From the NCBI GenBank assembly GCA_945868305.1, contig CAMBKU010000018.1, forward strand, positions 1-41,073: a DNA stretch of 41,073 bases. The letters run 5' to 3'. The first letter of the stretch is position 1, and every line of letters starts with the position of its first letter. Shown here one piece after another: positions 7,929-16,242 of the stretch. The position numbers and the translations under genes were made by a program. The notes under the pieces were generated by a model that was not told the DNA's origin, searched no databases, and saw only the letters and a list, made by a program, of their open reading frames with translations. This DNA comes from an uncultured Lachnospiraceae bacterium. Lineage in GTDB: Bacteria; Bacillota; Clostridia; Lachnospirales; Lachnospiraceae.

Positions 7929-8879
7929 ATGAAAAAATATCAGGCAGCAGATTCCCAGGAATCTCCAAGATTCTCAGGCATCAAAACATTTATGAGAATG
8001 GAATATGTAAAAACAACGGAAAATATTGATTTTGCTGTAGTGGGCATCCCATTTGACTCGGCAGCTTCCTACCGGGTAGGCACCCGTTTCGGTCCAAGCG
8101 CCATCCGGGATATTTCCTCTCTTACGAAACCCTACAATCCGGTTTTGGGCGTCGACATTTTTGAATATTGCAGCGGCGTGGATTACGGCGATGTGAAAAC
8201 TGTTCCCGGATATATCGAAGACTCTTATGAAGAAATTGAAAACGGACTGCTCCCACTCTTTCAGGCAGGAGTCGTTCCCATCTCGATGGGAGGTGACCAC
8301 TCGGTAACACTTCCTGAACTTCGCGCCTGTGCCAAGGCAAACGGTCCGGTCGCCTTAATCCATTTTGATTCCCACTATGATACCTGGGAAGAATATTTCG
8401 GAAAACCTTACAATCACGGCACTCCTTTCCGTCATGCAGCAAATGAAAAAATCATAGATACCTCAAAATCCATCCAGGTCGGTCTTCGCGGAGGATTATA
8501 TACAAAAGAAGATACCAAAATGAGCCCTGATCTGGGATTTCAGGTGTTGACAGCAGTAGATTGCCATAAAATGGGAAATGAAGAAATCATTCGGCAGATT
8601 AAAAACCGTGTGGGAGATTCCAAAGCATTTTTGACCTTTGATGTCGATTTCTTAGATCCTGCGTACGCACCGGGAACAGGAACTCCTGAAATCGGCGGTT
8701 TTACCACAGCTGATGCCCTTGAAATTATTCGTGGCCTAAAAGATTTGAATATCGTCGGATATGATGTAGTAGAAGTTGCACCACAGTACGACCATGGACA
8801 GATTACTGCATTAGCTGCCGCTAACCTCATGGTCGAATTTATGTCTCATGTAGCATATCATAAAAAGGAAACCATTTAA
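7929..8879 (+). CDS. Agmatinase-type ureohydrolase, paralogue C (only plus-strand gene)
   Basis: This 316-residue ureohydrolase is plainly a paralogue of B, and much of the sequence aligns without gaps. The metal motifs are MGGDHSVT, IHFDSHYDT and TFDVDFLDPAYAPGTGTPEIGG, followed by IVGYDVVEVAPQYDHGQITA. The third residue of the metal loop is Tyr (DSHYD) where B has Leu, and the next residues are WEEYFGKPYNHG, so the pocket probably differs from B. A strong AGGAGG site (7915-7920) precedes the ATG. It is transcribed away from the rest of the island and ends before a bidirectional-looking hairpin. Retention of two close paralogues suggests different substrates or different expression. Confidence 0.87.
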   Translation: MKKYQAADSQESPRFSGIKTFMRMEYVKTTENIDFAVVGIPFDSAASYRVGTRFGPSAIRDISSLTKPYNPVLGVDIFEYCSGVDYGDVKTVPGYIEDSYEEIENGLLPLFQAGVVPISMGGDHSVTLPELRACAKANGPVALIHFDSHYDTWEEYFGKPYNHGTPFRHAANEKIIDTSKSIQVGLRGGLYTKEDTKMSPDLGFQVLTAVDCHKMGNEEIIRQIKNRVGDSKAFLTFDVDFLDPAYAPGTGTPEIGGFTTADALEIIRGLKDLNIVGYDVVEVAPQYDHGQITALAAANLMVEFMSHVAYHKKETI

Positions 8880-8980
8880 CCTCAAGTTTCCATCAGACAG
8901 ATGCTCTGGACCGGGTTCTGCTATACTGTATACAGCTTTATTACTTTCACGTGTTAATCTGCGAAAGTTCTTATGTAAAA

Positions 8981-9011
8981 AAATATGCCTGCCTTCCAGG
9001 CAGACATATTT
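8981..9011. terminator. Convergent terminator between ureohydrolase C and purD
   Basis: A hairpin has arms AAATATG-C-CTGCCT and AGGCAG-A-CATATTT, a 3-base loop and one internal mismatch. It is flanked by an A run on the left and T-rich sequence on the right. It can serve both converging genes. Confidence 0.75.
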
Positions 9012-9024
9012 CTCATATTTCTTG

Positions 9025-10302
9025 TTATTTCACTTCATCAATCGCTTTTCCGATATCGTGACGCATATATTTGTTGGAAAAATCCACCCACTCTGTCGCA
9101 GCATAGGCGTTGGCTCTTGCCTCTTTTAAGGTAGCTCCCTTTGCTGTCACACCAAGGACACGACCTCCATTTGTAACAATTTTTCCATTGTCATCAAATT
9201 TCGTTCCGGCATGGAAACAATAATATCCATCTTTACCGTCAAAATTCTCAAGGCCTTTAATTTCAAAGCCCTTTTCATAGGACACCGGATAACCGTCAGA
9301 TGCCAATACAACACATACTGCCGCATTTTCCTCAAACTGAAGGTCGATGGTATCCAGCTTGCCATCCACGCAGGCTTCCATCACATCAATAATATCGTTT
9401 TTCATACGCGGAAGTACAACCTGTGCCTCCGGATCACCAAATCGTGCATTATACTCTAATACTTTTGGGCCTTCCTCAGTTAACATAAGTCCAAAGAAAA
9501 TAACTCCGGTAAATGGTCTGCCTTCTTTTGCCATAGCGTCTACCGTTGCCTGATAGATGTATTTCTTACAGAAATCATCCACTTCTTTCGTATAAAATGG
9601 ACTCGGTGAAAAATTTCCCATTCCTCCAGTATTTAATCCCTGATCTCCGTCCTTCGCACGCTTATGATCCTGCGCCGAGGACATAATCTTTATGGTTTTT
9701 CCGTCTACAAAGGACAACACAGATACTTCCCGGCCTGTCATAAATTCCTCTATGACCATGGTATTTCCGGAATCACCGAATTTCTTATCCTCCATGATTT
9801 CCTTCACACCGGCTTTCGCTTCTTCTAAGGTATTGCAGATTAAAACACCTTTTCCCAGTGCAAGACCGTCTGCTTTCAATACAATTGGAAACTTTGCATT
9901 TTCAAGGTACTCCAGTGCAGCTTTCGGATCTGTAAAATTCTCATAAGCCGCAGTCGGAATATTGTACTTTTTCATTAAATCTTTTGAAAATGCTTTAGAG
10001 CCTTCCAGAATTGCCGCATTTTTCTTCGGTCCAAATACTTTTAAGCCTTCTGCTTCAAAAACATCCACGATACCGCCTACTAACGGATCATCCATACCGA
10101 TAATGGTAAAATCAATTTCTTTTTCTTTCGCAAAGGCAACCAATTTGTCAAATTCCATCGCCCCAATAGGAACACACTCTGCCAATGCCGCAATTCCGGC
10201 GTTTCCCGGTGCACAGTATATTTTATCTACCCGCGGACTCTTTGCCACACTGGTCACAATAGCATGCTCTCTGCCGCCGCTGCCAACTACCAAAACCTTC
10301 AT
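9025..10302 (-). CDS. purD: Phosphoribosylamine-glycine ligase
   Basis: PurD (GAR synthetase) joins glycine to phosphoribosylamine with ATP in de novo purine synthesis, in the cytoplasm. The 425-residue product starts MKVLVVGSGGREHAI, the family N-terminus. ATP-grasp features follow: PIVLKADGLALGKGV, GDSGNTMVIEEFMTGREVS, GLNTGGMGNFSPSPFY and LEYNARFGDPEAQVVLPR. An ATG exists 18 bases upstream at 10320, but it forms part of the GGAAGGAG ribosome binding site for this start, so I use 10302. It is last in the purM-purN-purD unit, with a 45-base gap from purN. Confidence 0.97.
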   Translation of the reverse strand: MKVLVVGSGGREHAIVTSVAKSPRVDKIYCAPGNAGIAALAECVPIGAMEFDKLVAFAKEKEIDFTIIGMDDPLVGGIVDVFEAEGLKVFGPKKNAAILEGSKAFSKDLMKKYNIPTAAYENFTDPKAALEYLENAKFPIVLKADGLALGKGVLICNTLEEAKAGVKEIMEDKKFGDSGNTMVIEEFMTGREVSVLSFVDGKTIKIMSSAQDHKRAKDGDQGLNTGGMGNFSPSPFYTKEVDDFCKKYIYQATVDAMAKEGRPFTGVIFFGLMLTEEGPKVLEYNARFGDPEAQVVLPRMKNDIIDVMEACVDGKLDTIDLQFEENAAVCVVLASDGYPVSYEKGFEIKGLENFDGKDGYYCFHAGTKFDDNGKIVTNGGRVLGVTAKGATLKEARANAYAATEWVDFSNKYMRHDIGKAIDEVK

Positions 10303-10347
10303 ATTTGTTTCTCCTTCCATTTATGTAAACCTATGCCCTTTTATATG

Positions 10348-10974
10348 CTATTCTGCAATCTGCACTTTTCCGTCAATAACACTTACCTTGCCGTTAGCAA
10401 TGAGGTCTATCGCTTTGGGCAGAATGAGCCACTCTGCCTGTTCCATAACACGGCGCTGCAAAATCTCCGGTGTATCGCCCTGCTCTACCGCCACTGCCTT
10501 CTGCAAAATAATCGGTCCGGTATCCGTTCCCTCATCCACAAAATGCACGGTCGCTCCGGTCACTTTGACTCCACGGCTCAGTGCACCTTCATGAACTTTT
10601 AATCCATAAAAACCTTTTCCACAAAAAGACGGAATCAAGGACGGATGAATATTGATGATGCGGTTTACATATTTCTTTATCATCATTTCCGGTATAACCA
10701 CAAGAAATCCTGCAAGCACCACCAAATCCACATGATAGGAATCAAGTTTCTCCAAAAAAGCCTGATTGAAAGCATCCCTGTCTTTAAAGTCCTTTGGGGA
10801 AACACAGACGGCTTCTATCCCATGCTTTTTTGCACGCTCTAACGCATATGCATCTCTATTATTACTGATAACAACAGAAATCTCTGCATTGGTAACAGTT
10901 CCATCATCTATGGCATCCATGATTGCCTGAAGGTTCGTTCCTCCCCCAGATACTAACACTGCAACTTTTAACAT
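10348..10974 (-). CDS. purN: Phosphoribosylglycinamide formyltransferase
   Basis: PurN transfers a formyl group from 10-formyltetrahydrofolate to GAR. The 208-residue length is normal. It opens [17 protein letters not shown] and has the catalytic [11 protein letters not shown] (Asn and His) and [13 protein letters not shown] (Asp) motifs. The stretch after the catalytic loop ([15 protein letters not shown]) is slightly unlike the E. coli form but common in clostridia. It overlaps the purM end by 7 bases, implying translational coupling. Confidence 0.96.
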   Translation of the reverse strand: MLKVAVLVSGGGTNLQAIMDAIDDGTVTNAEISVVISNNRDAYALERAKKHGIEAVCVSPKDFKDRDAFNQAFLEKLDSYHVDLVVLAGFLVVIPEMMIKKYVNRIINIHPSLIPSFCGKGFYGLKVHEGALSRGVKVTGATVHFVDEGTDTGPIILQKAVAVEQGDTPEILQRRVMEQAEWLILPKAIDLIANGKVSVIDGKVQIAE

Positions 10975-11993
10975 AAGGTTACTCCCTTTTCTCCATCCTC
11001 AATCTTACCTACGACATACGGAGTCTCTCCAGCTGCTTTGATAGCTTCCATCGCCTTATCCACATCTGCCGGTGCAACTGCGAGTACCATACCAAGTCCC
11101 ATGTTGTAGGTATTGTACATCATCTTTTCGTCTACCTGACCTTCTCTTGCCATCATAGTGAAAATCGGCGGAATCGGATAACTTGCCTTTTCGATAACGG
11201 CACGTTTTCCTTCCGGAAGCATTCTCGGTACATTCTCATAAAAACCGCCGCCGGTGATATGGCTACATGCTTTTACGCGGACACCTGCTTCCTTTATGGA
11301 ACGCAGTGCCTTTACATAAATTCTGGTCGGTGCGAGCAGAGCTTCTCCCAAAGTCTTGCCCAATTCTTCATGATAAGTATTAAGGGTTTCCTTATCCATC
11401 GTAAAAATCTTACGAACCAGAGAAAATCCATTGGAATGTACGCCGGAAGAAGCCATTCCGATCAATACATCCCCTGCATTTAATTCTTTTCCTGTAATGA
11501 TGTCCTTTTCGTCTACCACTCCTACGGCAAATCCCGCAAGATCATATTCGTCTTCCGGCATAAGTCCCGGATGCTCCGCAGTTTCGCCGCCAATGAGCGC
11601 TGCATCTGACTGTTTGCATCCCTCAGCAACACCGCTTACAATGGCAGCGATTTTTTCCGGAACGTTCTTTCCACATGCAATATAGTCTAAGAAAAATAAT
11701 GGCTCACCACCTGCACATGCAATATCATTGACACACATAGCTACACAGTCGATACCGATCGTATCATGTTTGTCCATAATAAAAGCCAGCTTTAACTTTG
11801 TTCCCACACCGTCAGTTCCGGACACTAACGTAGGCTTTTCCATATTTTTGAATGCTTCCATGGAAAATGCACCGGAAAAGCCACCGAGATTTGTAAGAAC
11901 CTCCGGTCTCATGGTACCCTGTACATATTTTTTCATTAACTCTACAGATTTGTAACCAGCTTCGATATCAACACCTGCGTTTTTGTAATCCAT
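10968..11993 (-). CDS. purM: Phosphoribosylformylglycinamidine cyclo-ligase
   Basis: PurM (AIR synthetase) converts FGAM to AIR using ATP. The 341-residue product begins [21 protein letters not shown]. It has the conserved [49 protein letters not shown] and [16 protein letters not shown] segments. It is the first gene of a purM-purN-purD unit with its own upstream promoter. The step before it and the purE step after it are not adjacent here; purE lies 10 kb away. Confidence 0.97.
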   Translation of the reverse strand: MDYKNAGVDIEAGYKSVELMKKYVQGTMRPEVLTNLGGFSGAFSMEAFKNMEKPTLVSGTDGVGTKLKLAFIMDKHDTIGIDCVAMCVNDIACAGGEPLFFLDYIACGKNVPEKIAAIVSGVAEGCKQSDAALIGGETAEHPGLMPEDEYDLAGFAVGVVDEKDIITGKELNAGDVLIGMASSGVHSNGFSLVRKIFTMDKETLNTYHEELGKTLGEALLAPTRIYVKALRSIKEAGVRVKACSHITGGGFYENVPRMLPEGKRAVIEKASYPIPPIFTMMAREGQVDEKMMYNTYNMGLGMVLAVAPADVDKAMEAIKAAGETPYVVGKIEDGEKGVTLC

Positions 11994-12078
11994 TTTCTTT
12001 CCTCCTGTTTACTTTGATAATTTCATTTGTCCCAGTCTCATTGTAACTTGAAATACATAAGATTTCCAATTATATATT

Positions 12079-12108
12079 ATTATATGTCCTATTAGATTTT
12101 CTAATCAA
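12079..12108 (-). promoter_or_regulatory. Candidate promoter of purM-purN-purD
   Basis: On the minus strand, TTGATT (12103-12108), an 18-base spacer and TATAAT (12079-12084) lie about 85 bases upstream of the purM start. The 150-base gap between the HipA-like gene and purM is AT-rich, and I see no riboswitch fold in it by eye. Confidence 0.5.
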
Positions 12109-12146
12109 TCAGCAATTACTTTTTCTTTTTACTTATAATATTCTGC

Positions 12147-12965
12147 TCACCCAAACAGATAACTATATTTTCTCACCTGGTCAAACAAAGTCTCCTCCAC
12201 ACGCTTTAGCACCTGATCTGCATAAATGCCCCGCAGAGTATCCAGAAGATTTGTTACGTCCTTCCTGCTAAAATCCATCCTGACTTCATATTCCGGATAG
12301 AGAAAATCGCAGGCGTCCAGTTGTTCATCAAAGTCCTCGCTAAAGGGCTTCGCTTTCGCTTTCTTTTTACATTCTGCAAAGGAAAGTGCCAATGGATAAT
12401 CATTTTTCACATCAGAAAAAAGCGATGCTCCGTGGTCAAATATTGGACATTCCCGATAAGTGCCATCTCTTTTTTGTATTACTGCAATATTATGGAAATG
12501 TCGATCCTCGTTAAAAAACAACGCATCAATGGTGAAAATCTTCTTTAAATAGAAGCCAAAATCCTCTAACCCCGTCACCCGCTCCACCGTATCCACCACA
12601 TAAGCGACTCGTTCTTTTGCCGTCCCATAAGCAAGCACTGCTCTTGATGCACCTTCTCCCTCACAAGCCCAAAACAGCCGCTCAAGAGAAATCAGCTTAT
12701 CGTCCGTTTCTTCCATAAAATCAACAGAACAGCAACCGTTTGAAACCTGATTTCCTCTCTTTAGCTTTATATGTTCATAAGAAACAACCGGAGCAATATT
12801 TGTTTTTCGCAGCAACCTACAGACTACGATTTCACTCAATGATTCATAACCAAGCCCATCCTCCTTATACCACTTCCCATTAGCAAACCATTTATTCTGA
12901 TTTCCCTTGGATGAGGTGTATGCCCTTTCCTCCCACTGCTTCAAATCTGTCACTTCAAACGTCAT
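12147..12965 (-). CDS. Compact HipA-like kinase (HipA/CtkA C-lobe type)
   Basis: The 272-residue protein resembles HipA-family Ser/Thr kinases reduced to the kinase core. An N-lobe-like part (GNQNKWFANGKWYKED.LGYESLSE, about 20-46) precedes the catalytic loop NEDRHFHNIAV, with D154 and N159, and the metal-binding FDHG with D177. The D-to-N (+5) and D-to-D (+23) spacings equal those of D309/N314/D332 in E. coli HipA. HipA's N-terminal subdomain is missing; a similar-looking module sits in the upstream partner protein. The start codon overlaps the partner's stop by 4 bases (ATGA), so the two are translationally coupled. Role as toxin or regulatory kinase is unknown. Confidence 0.7.
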   Translation of the reverse strand: MTFEVTDLKQWEERAYTSSKGNQNKWFANGKWYKEDGLGYESLSEIVVCRLLRKTNIAPVVSYEHIKLKRGNQVSNGCCSVDFMEETDDKLISLERLFWACEGEGASRAVLAYGTAKERVAYVVDTVERVTGLEDFGFYLKKIFTIDALFFNEDRHFHNIAVIQKRDGTYRECPIFDHGASLFSDVKNDYPLALSFAECKKKAKAKPFSEDFDEQLDACDFLYPEYEVRMDFSRKDVTNLLDTLRGIYADQVLKRVEETLFDQVRKYSYLFG

Positions 12966-13681
12966 CTGTTCTCCCCCTGTTTTTCATAATGAAGCCTTTG
13001 TGTGTAGACCAAAATCCTCTCTCTCAATTCCCTGCTCAGCCGGGATATGTCCTTCGTCTCAAGCAGCATATCAAATGTATCATACTCCTCCTTCTTCGGA
13101 ATATATATCCACTGACTGTCACCATAAACTCTCCCATTTGTTTTTTCAATGATCAGCTCCGGTTCATATGTTTCAAGCCCCAGCTGCAACAGTTCTTCAC
13201 GCAATCCGTATCTTTCTTTCGGCATGCATCTGCTCTCCAAAAACATCAAAAAATCCTCCCAGTCCGGATTTTCCCTGATTCCGAAGGCCCGGCTTATTTT
13301 ATCTTCCGTCAGATTTTTAATAACAATCTTTTTTTCCAGATAATTAACATCCAGCACCGTGCAGGGTTGCTCCCTGTCCATATACACATACAACCTGCGG
13401 GATTTTATGCGGGCATCCTTCACAATTTTCTGAACCGCTCCGACAGAAATTCCGGTCTTTTGTGCAATAGCAGCCATGCTCTTTCCCTGGCTGCGCAATA
13501 CCAGTACCCGTGCTGCCACCGCTGGTGCAAGCGACGGTCTGCCCCGTTTTCTTTTTTCCGGTATCTGACTATTTCTCTGCTCCAGTTCCCGAATGCGCAT
13601 AAGATATCGCTGTTGCATTTCCTTTAACTTCCGATTCAGCCGCTCTACTTCCCGTTCCAGTTCCTTTTCCCGCTCCGTCAT
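12962..13681 (-). CDS. Coiled-coil / resolvase-type HTH / HipA-N-like fusion protein
   Basis: The 239-residue protein has three visible parts. Residues 1-38 are a highly charged heptad coiled coil. Residues 43-93 carry KRGRPSL, an AT-hook-like basic patch, then a resolvase/transposase-type HTH (SQGKSMAAIAQKTGISVGAVQKIV). Residues 98-205 form a module with DWEDFLMFLESRCMP, LREELLQLGL and SQWIYI. That pattern resembles the segment found ahead of the kinase core in Firmicutes HipA-like proteins. It probably binds DNA as a dimer and holds the kinase encoded next, acting as antitoxin or adaptor. There is no recombinase catalytic domain. Function is inferred from domains and coupling only. Confidence 0.6.
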   Translation of the reverse strand: MTEREKELEREVERLNRKLKEMQQRYLMRIRELEQRNSQIPEKRKRGRPSLAPAVAARVLVLRSQGKSMAAIAQKTGISVGAVQKIVKDARIKSRRLYVYMDREQPCTVLDVNYLEKKIVIKNLTEDKISRAFGIRENPDWEDFLMFLESRCMPKERYGLREELLQLGLETYEPELIIEKTNGRVYGDSQWIYIPKKEEYDTFDMLLETKDISRLSRELRERILVYTQRLHYEKQGENR

Positions 13682-13709
13682 AAAATCAGCTCCTGTTAGA
13701 TTTTCTTTT

Positions 13710-13738
13710 ATTTTAAGCAGACGTGTTCATAAAGTCAA
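13710..13738 (-). promoter_or_regulatory. Candidate promoter of the HTH/HipA-like pair
   Basis: On the minus strand, TTGACT (13733-13738), a 17-base spacer and TAAAAT (13710-13715) lie about 28 bases upstream of the HTH protein's start. The unit therefore appears to be transcribed independently of the met-type operon upstream. Confidence 0.55.
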
Positions 13739-13754
13739 TATTATATTTATGTTG

Positions 13755-13782
13755 TATTCATTTATTTTATATTTTATGAATA
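13755..13782. promoter_or_regulatory. Inverted repeat upstream of the HTH/HipA-like promoter
   Basis: TATTCAT (13755-13761) and ATGAATA (13776-13782) are exact inverted 7-base arms separated by 14 AT-only bases, about 17 bases upstream of the -35. It could be an autoregulatory operator for the HTH protein. The base composition makes chance occurrence possible. Confidence 0.3.
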
Positions 13783-13833
13783 TGCTTAATACTTCGGATA
13801 TCGAAAGGTGTTGTTTCAACATCTGAATCATAT

Positions 13834-13867
13834 AAAAAGCTCCGTTCCTTCCCGGAACGAAGCTTTT
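13834..13867 (-). terminator. Terminator after the M20/met-type operon
   Basis: A 14-base stem (arms 13835-13848 and 13854-13867) has a 5-base loop. One pair is G-U in the minus-strand RNA, and the 3' side is T-rich on that strand. It lies 13 bases after the M20 gene stop and separates this operon from the HTH/HipA-like pair. Confidence 0.8.
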
Positions 13868-13879
13868 CTCTCTTTCCAC

Positions 13880-15049
13880 TTATCTCTTTCCAATAATCTT
13901 TTTTGTATATTCTACATAAAATTCTGTTGCAATAAGAACCGCGTCCTCATCCAGATCAAACTGTTCATGATGAAGCGGATAGGAAGTCTTCGCCCCTCCA
14001 TTTGAGCCGACAAACAAAAACTGACCTTTTACATCCTTCAGATACTCGGCAAAATCATCCCCCAGCATATATTTGGGCTGATTCGTCAAAACTTTATCTC
14101 TGCCAAGTAATTCCACACCCAATTTTTCAACTTCCGCAGCAGCCTCTTTGTCATTAACCAAAGGGCTGGTATAATCCTGAAATACAAACTCTACCGACGC
14201 TCCATACATCTTTGCTGTTGCCTCTGCGATTTCCCGCACTCTTTGATTTAAAAACGCCCTGGTTGTTTCATTAAACGCTCTCGTCGTTCCCTCTAAAACA
14301 GCCTCATTTGCCACAATATTATAGTTATTTCCCGCTGACAATTTTCCAATTCCGACCACACCATCTTCCAATGGATTCAAACCTCTGGCAATAATGGACT
14401 GAACGGAAACCACGATCTGGCTTGCTATATAGAGGGCATCCACACCAAGATGCGGAGTGGAAACATGTGCACTTTTCCCATGCACAGTTATTTTAAAATA
14501 ATCCACGCTGGCATTGCACTCTCCTGCTTTTACGGAAACCGTACCAACTGGAAGCCCCGGCTGCATATGTATGCCGAATACCCTGTCTGCATCTTTTAAA
14601 CAGCCTGCCTTAATAAACTGTTTTGCACCACCACCAATTTCTTCTGCCTGTTGAAACAAAAATGTAACGGTACCATTGATTACTTCTTCCTGCGCTTTTA
14701 AAATTTTCGCCGCCCCAAGCAAAGATGCCGTATGGGCATCATGCCCGCAGGCATGCATAACACCCGGATTTTCACTTTTATATTCCGTCTGATTTTTTTC
14801 TGCAATCGGCAGCGCATCGATATCCGCCCGCAAAACAATTTTTTTCGCTGTGGCCGCATCCGAATTATGCGTTAAAACTGCTGTCACTCCGGTTTCTCCC
14901 ACACGTTCATGCGGAATTCCAAATTCATCCAGCTCCTTTTCTATCTTCTCCGCTGTGTGATATTCCTTTAAACTGACTTCCGGATGCTTGTGGAAATGCC
15001 GTCTTAACTGAATAAGATAATCTCTCTCCTGTTCTACTGCTTCTCCCAT
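13880..15049 (-). CDS. M20 family amidohydrolase (N-acyl amino acid deacylase type)
   Basis: This 389-residue M20D-type amidohydrolase resembles hippurate hydrolase, IAA-amino acid hydrolase and N-acetyl-diaminopimelate deacetylase. Motifs are LRRHFHKHPEVSLKEYHT, LRADIDALPI, GVMHACGHDAHTA (metal Cys, His), FLFQQAEEIGGGAKQ (catalytic Glu region), VHGKSAHVSTPHLGVDAL in the dimerisation domain and a C-terminal PLHHEQFDLDE. It is last in an operon with MetNIQ-type transport genes, an aminotransferase and two 2-hydroxyacid enzymes. Deacylation of an imported N-acyl amino acid or peptide is therefore likely. The exact acyl group is not predictable. Confidence 0.88.
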   Translation of the reverse strand: MGEAVEQERDYLIQLRRHFHKHPEVSLKEYHTAEKIEKELDEFGIPHERVGETGVTAVLTHNSDAATAKKIVLRADIDALPIAEKNQTEYKSENPGVMHACGHDAHTASLLGAAKILKAQEEVINGTVTFLFQQAEEIGGGAKQFIKAGCLKDADRVFGIHMQPGLPVGTVSVKAGECNASVDYFKITVHGKSAHVSTPHLGVDALYIASQIVVSVQSIIARGLNPLEDGVVGIGKLSAGNNYNIVANEAVLEGTTRAFNETTRAFLNQRVREIAEATAKMYGASVEFVFQDYTSPLVNDKEAAAEVEKLGVELLGRDKVLTNQPKYMLGDDFAEYLKDVKGQFLFVGSNGGAKTSYPLHHEQFDLDEDAVLIATEFYVEYTKKIIGKR

Positions 15050-15052
15050 ACG

Positions 15053-16216
15053 CTATTTCACCATTTTCTTTCTGATTTCTGAAAGACGATCCAGTGCCTC
15101 ATTTAATGTTTCGTCTTTCTTCGCAAAATGCAGTCGTACCAGATGATTGACATCTTCTTTAAAGAAGCTTGATCCGGGAACAGCACCTACGCCAACCTTT
15201 CTGGCAAGGTCTTCACAAAATTCCAGATCACATTTATAACCAAATTCACTGATATCGACTAATACATAATATGCTCCCTGCGGGTCTGTAAAATTCAATC
15301 CGATGTTCTTCAGACCGTCCACAAACAAATTTTTCATATGGGTATAGTGTGCCTGCAAATCAGCATAGTAGCTGTCCGGGAAATTAAGCCCTACTACAGC
15401 CGCTTCCATGAGCGGTGCCGCCGCCCCAACGGTAAGGAAATCATGTACTTTCTTTACCCTGTCGATAATCTCAGGCGGTGCAATCACATATCCCAGACGC
15501 CAGCCGGTAATAGAATATGTCTTTGAGAGAGAACTACACTCTATTGTACGCTCTCTCATACCCGGAAGTGTGGCAAGATAGGTATGTTTGTATGGCTCAT
15601 AAATAATATGTTCATATACTTCATCCGTAATCACGTAAGTGTCATACTTTATCGCAAGAGATGCAATAAGTTCCAGTTCTTCTCTGGTGAAAACTTTTCC
15701 GCATGGATTGGACGGATTGCATAAAATCAAAGCCTTTGCGCCCTGACGGAACGCATCCTCCAAAACCTCCGGGTCAAAATGAAATTCCGGCGGATTAAGC
15801 GGTACATAAATCGGTTCTGCACCGGACAGAATCGTGTCAGCACCATAATTTTCATAAAACGGAGAAAAAATCACTACCTTATCCCCCGGATTGGTAACAG
15901 ACATCATGGCTGCCATCATTGCCTCCGTACTTCCGCAGGTGACTACGATTTCAGAATTCGGGTCAACAGACATCCCGGAAAAATGCTCCTGTTTTTTTGC
16001 CAGCGCCTCTCTGAAATTCTGCGCTCCCCATGTAACAGCATACTGATGCGGCCCTTCCTTTGCCACTTCTGCCAGTCTGTCCGTGATTTCCTTTGGTGGC
16101 TCGAAATCAGGAAAACCCTGCGACAAATTTACTGCATTATATTTTGCAGAAATGCGGGTCATCCGGCGAATGACGGAATCCGTAAATCCTGCGGTACGAT
16201 TACTCAATGTTCTCAT
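15053..16216 (-). CDS. Class I/II PLP-dependent aminotransferase
   Basis: The 387-residue fold-type I aminotransferase has NLSQGFPDFEPPKEI near the N-terminus, ILCNPSNPCGKVFTREEL, the YVITDEVYEHIIY Asp/Tyr pair, and the PLP lysine in SSLSKTYSITGWRLGYV. An Arg near the C-terminus (VRLHFAKKDE) should bind the substrate carboxylate. It resembles broad-specificity enzymes including those acting on methionine and aromatic amino acids. It lies 3 bases ahead of the M20 gene and 26 bases after the FAD oxidase. In this operon it would aminate the 2-oxo acid made by the neighbouring dehydrogenases, or act in the reverse direction. Confidence 0.88.
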   Translation of the reverse strand: MRTLSNRTAGFTDSVIRRMTRISAKYNAVNLSQGFPDFEPPKEITDRLAEVAKEGPHQYAVTWGAQNFREALAKKQEHFSGMSVDPNSEIVVTCGSTEAMMAAMMSVTNPGDKVVIFSPFYENYGADTILSGAEPIYVPLNPPEFHFDPEVLEDAFRQGAKALILCNPSNPCGKVFTREELELIASLAIKYDTYVITDEVYEHIIYEPYKHTYLATLPGMRERTIECSSLSKTYSITGWRLGYVIAPPEIIDRVKKVHDFLTVGAAAPLMEAAVVGLNFPDSYYADLQAHYTHMKNLFVDGLKNIGLNFTDPQGAYYVLVDISEFGYKCDLEFCEDLARKVGVGAVPGSSFFKEDVNHLVRLHFAKKDETLNEALDRLSEIRKKMVK

Positions 16217-16242
16217 GCTGTTTGTTCCTTTCCATTTTTTAT

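Noticed and set aside
10303..10320. An upstream ATG for purD
   Set aside because: It overlaps the GGAAGGAG ribosome binding site of the next in-frame ATG, which gives the family's conserved N-terminus.
9962..10594. A 210-residue open frame on the plus strand
   Set aside because: It is antisense to purD and purN, whose motifs are unambiguous. Its composition is rich in Ser, Pro and Phe, as expected for the complement of these genes.
12911..13627. A 238-residue open frame on the plus strand
   Set aside because: It lies antisense to the HTH protein and the start of the HipA-like gene, has low-complexity, His/Cys/Phe-rich composition and no family motif, and no good ribosome binding site. It is a shadow of the real genes.
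12962..13681. A transposase or resolvase, based on the HTH
   Set aside because: No serine-recombinase or DDE catalytic domain and no terminal inverted repeats are present. The C-terminal module and overlap with the kinase gene point elsewhere.
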